DNA of 64,000 bases from assembly GCF_023155275.1 (NCBI RefSeq), contig NZ_JALMUV010000014.1:1-64000 (forward strand), written 5' to 3'. Below are positions 63,797-64,000 of this stretch, in pieces (within the stretch, counting starts at the first letter, position 1; each line of letters opens with the position of its first letter). The notes under the pieces are model-generated. The model had not been told where the DNA came from. It ran no database searches and saw only the letters and a program-made list of their open reading frames with translations. The position numbers and the translations under genes are program-made. Source of the stretch: Streptomyces rhizoryzae. GTDB taxonomy: Bacteria; Actinomycetota; Actinomycetes; Streptomycetales; Streptomycetaceae.

Positions 63797-63839
63797 CGCT
63801 CTCCCTGCTGGTCAAGGTGATTTCTGCCGGTGCGGCAGA

Positions 63840-64000
63840 TCACACCACGTGTACGGTCGGAACGTAGAGAATCCACTTGCCGCCGGCCTCGCGGAATTTC
63901 TCTTCCTTCGCCATGATTTCCTCGGCGTGGTTCCAGGCGAAGAGCAGGGCGTAGTCCGGGTATTCACCGGAGAACGCGTCCGGGGTCTTGACGGGAATGT
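63840..64000 (-). CDS. Deoxysugar-type C-methyltransferase, C-terminal fragment
   Basis: Only the last 52 or so codons are in the window; the 5' part lies beyond 64000. The translation reads PVKTPDAFSGEYPDYALLFA, then WNHAEEIMAKEEKFREAGGK, then WILYVPTVHVV and stop. The pattern YALLFAWNHAEEI, with the C-terminal GKWI-VP, is that of sugar C-methyltransferases (NovU/TylCIII/EvaC type). It begins the visible part of the cluster. Which carbon is methylated cannot be told. Confidence 0.75.
   Translation of the reverse strand, partial: IPVKTPDAFSGEYPDYALLFAWNHAEEIMAKEEKFREAGGKWILYVPTVHVV

Overview
The window is a piece of a Streptomyces (or very close actinomycete) chromosome. GC is very high, with G or C at almost every third codon position. 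GTG and TTG starts are common, and many neighbouring genes overlap by 4 bp (ATGA/GTGA). The gene order is recognisable: wblA, two ArsA-type ATPases, crp, nth, a MarP-like protease, nhaA, acsA, a Tad/Flp pilus locus, bldG with its anti-sigma partner, hppA, topA, tmk, holB. This is the conserved chromosomal core known from S. coelicolor around SCO3540-SCO3580. Product names rest on motifs read from the translations and on remembered families; no database search was run.

Layout. 1-4.3 kb: metallophosphoesterase, YqeY-like protein and a class A penicillin-binding protein, then the developmental regulator wblA (4.3-4.7 kb). 4.7-13.5 kb: paired ArsA-like ATPases, a DUF4177/RidA pair, a Nudix/metallo-beta-lactamase pair, a nucleotidyltransferase, crp, endonuclease III and a CoA-type Nudix hydrolase. 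13.5-22.8 kb: MarP-like membrane protease, alpha/beta hydrolase, holin-like membrane protein, NhaA, acetyl-CoA synthetase, and a SulP transporter fused to a beta-carbonic anhydrase. 23-27.5 kb: a lipoprotein polysaccharide deacetylase, a MinD/CooC-like ATPase, a degenerate Fic-like protein and a HAD phosphatase. 27.9-33.5 kb: a Tad/Flp pilus operon (tadZ/ssd, small Trp-rich ORF, tadA, tadB, tadC, Flp-type pilin, two TadE-like proteins), converging on an MrfA-like helicase. 36-40 kb: bldG, anti-sigma factor and a proton-pumping pyrophosphatase. 40.3-54.4 kb: a lipoprotein, a methyltransferase, small secreted and membrane proteins, topA, an MFS-like/Tmk/coiled-coil fusion, holB and a secreted S33 peptidase, then tRNA-Thr(CGT).

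Right of the tRNA (54.7-64.0 kb, all on the minus strand) the character changes to a specialised-metabolite cluster that runs off the window. It encodes dTDP-sugar enzymes RmlA, RmlB, RmlC and RmlD, the C-terminus of a deoxysugar-type C-methyltransferase, a glycosyltransferase, a tyrosine ammonia-lyase, a short adenylating ligase, a luciferase-like oxidoreductase and a 4'-phosphopantetheinyl transferase. The simplest reading is that tyrosine becomes p-coumarate, which is activated, loaded or conjugated, and decorated with a C-methylated 6-deoxysugar. This is the most accessory and most interesting part of the window.

Other points for follow-up: a single TTA (bldA-dependent) leucine codon in the first gene of the pilus operon; a TadE-like reading frame with no stop of its own; a Fic motif that has lost its catalytic residues; several tandem repeats; and candidate regulatory sites upstream of wblA, acsA, tadZ, topA and the methyltransferase.
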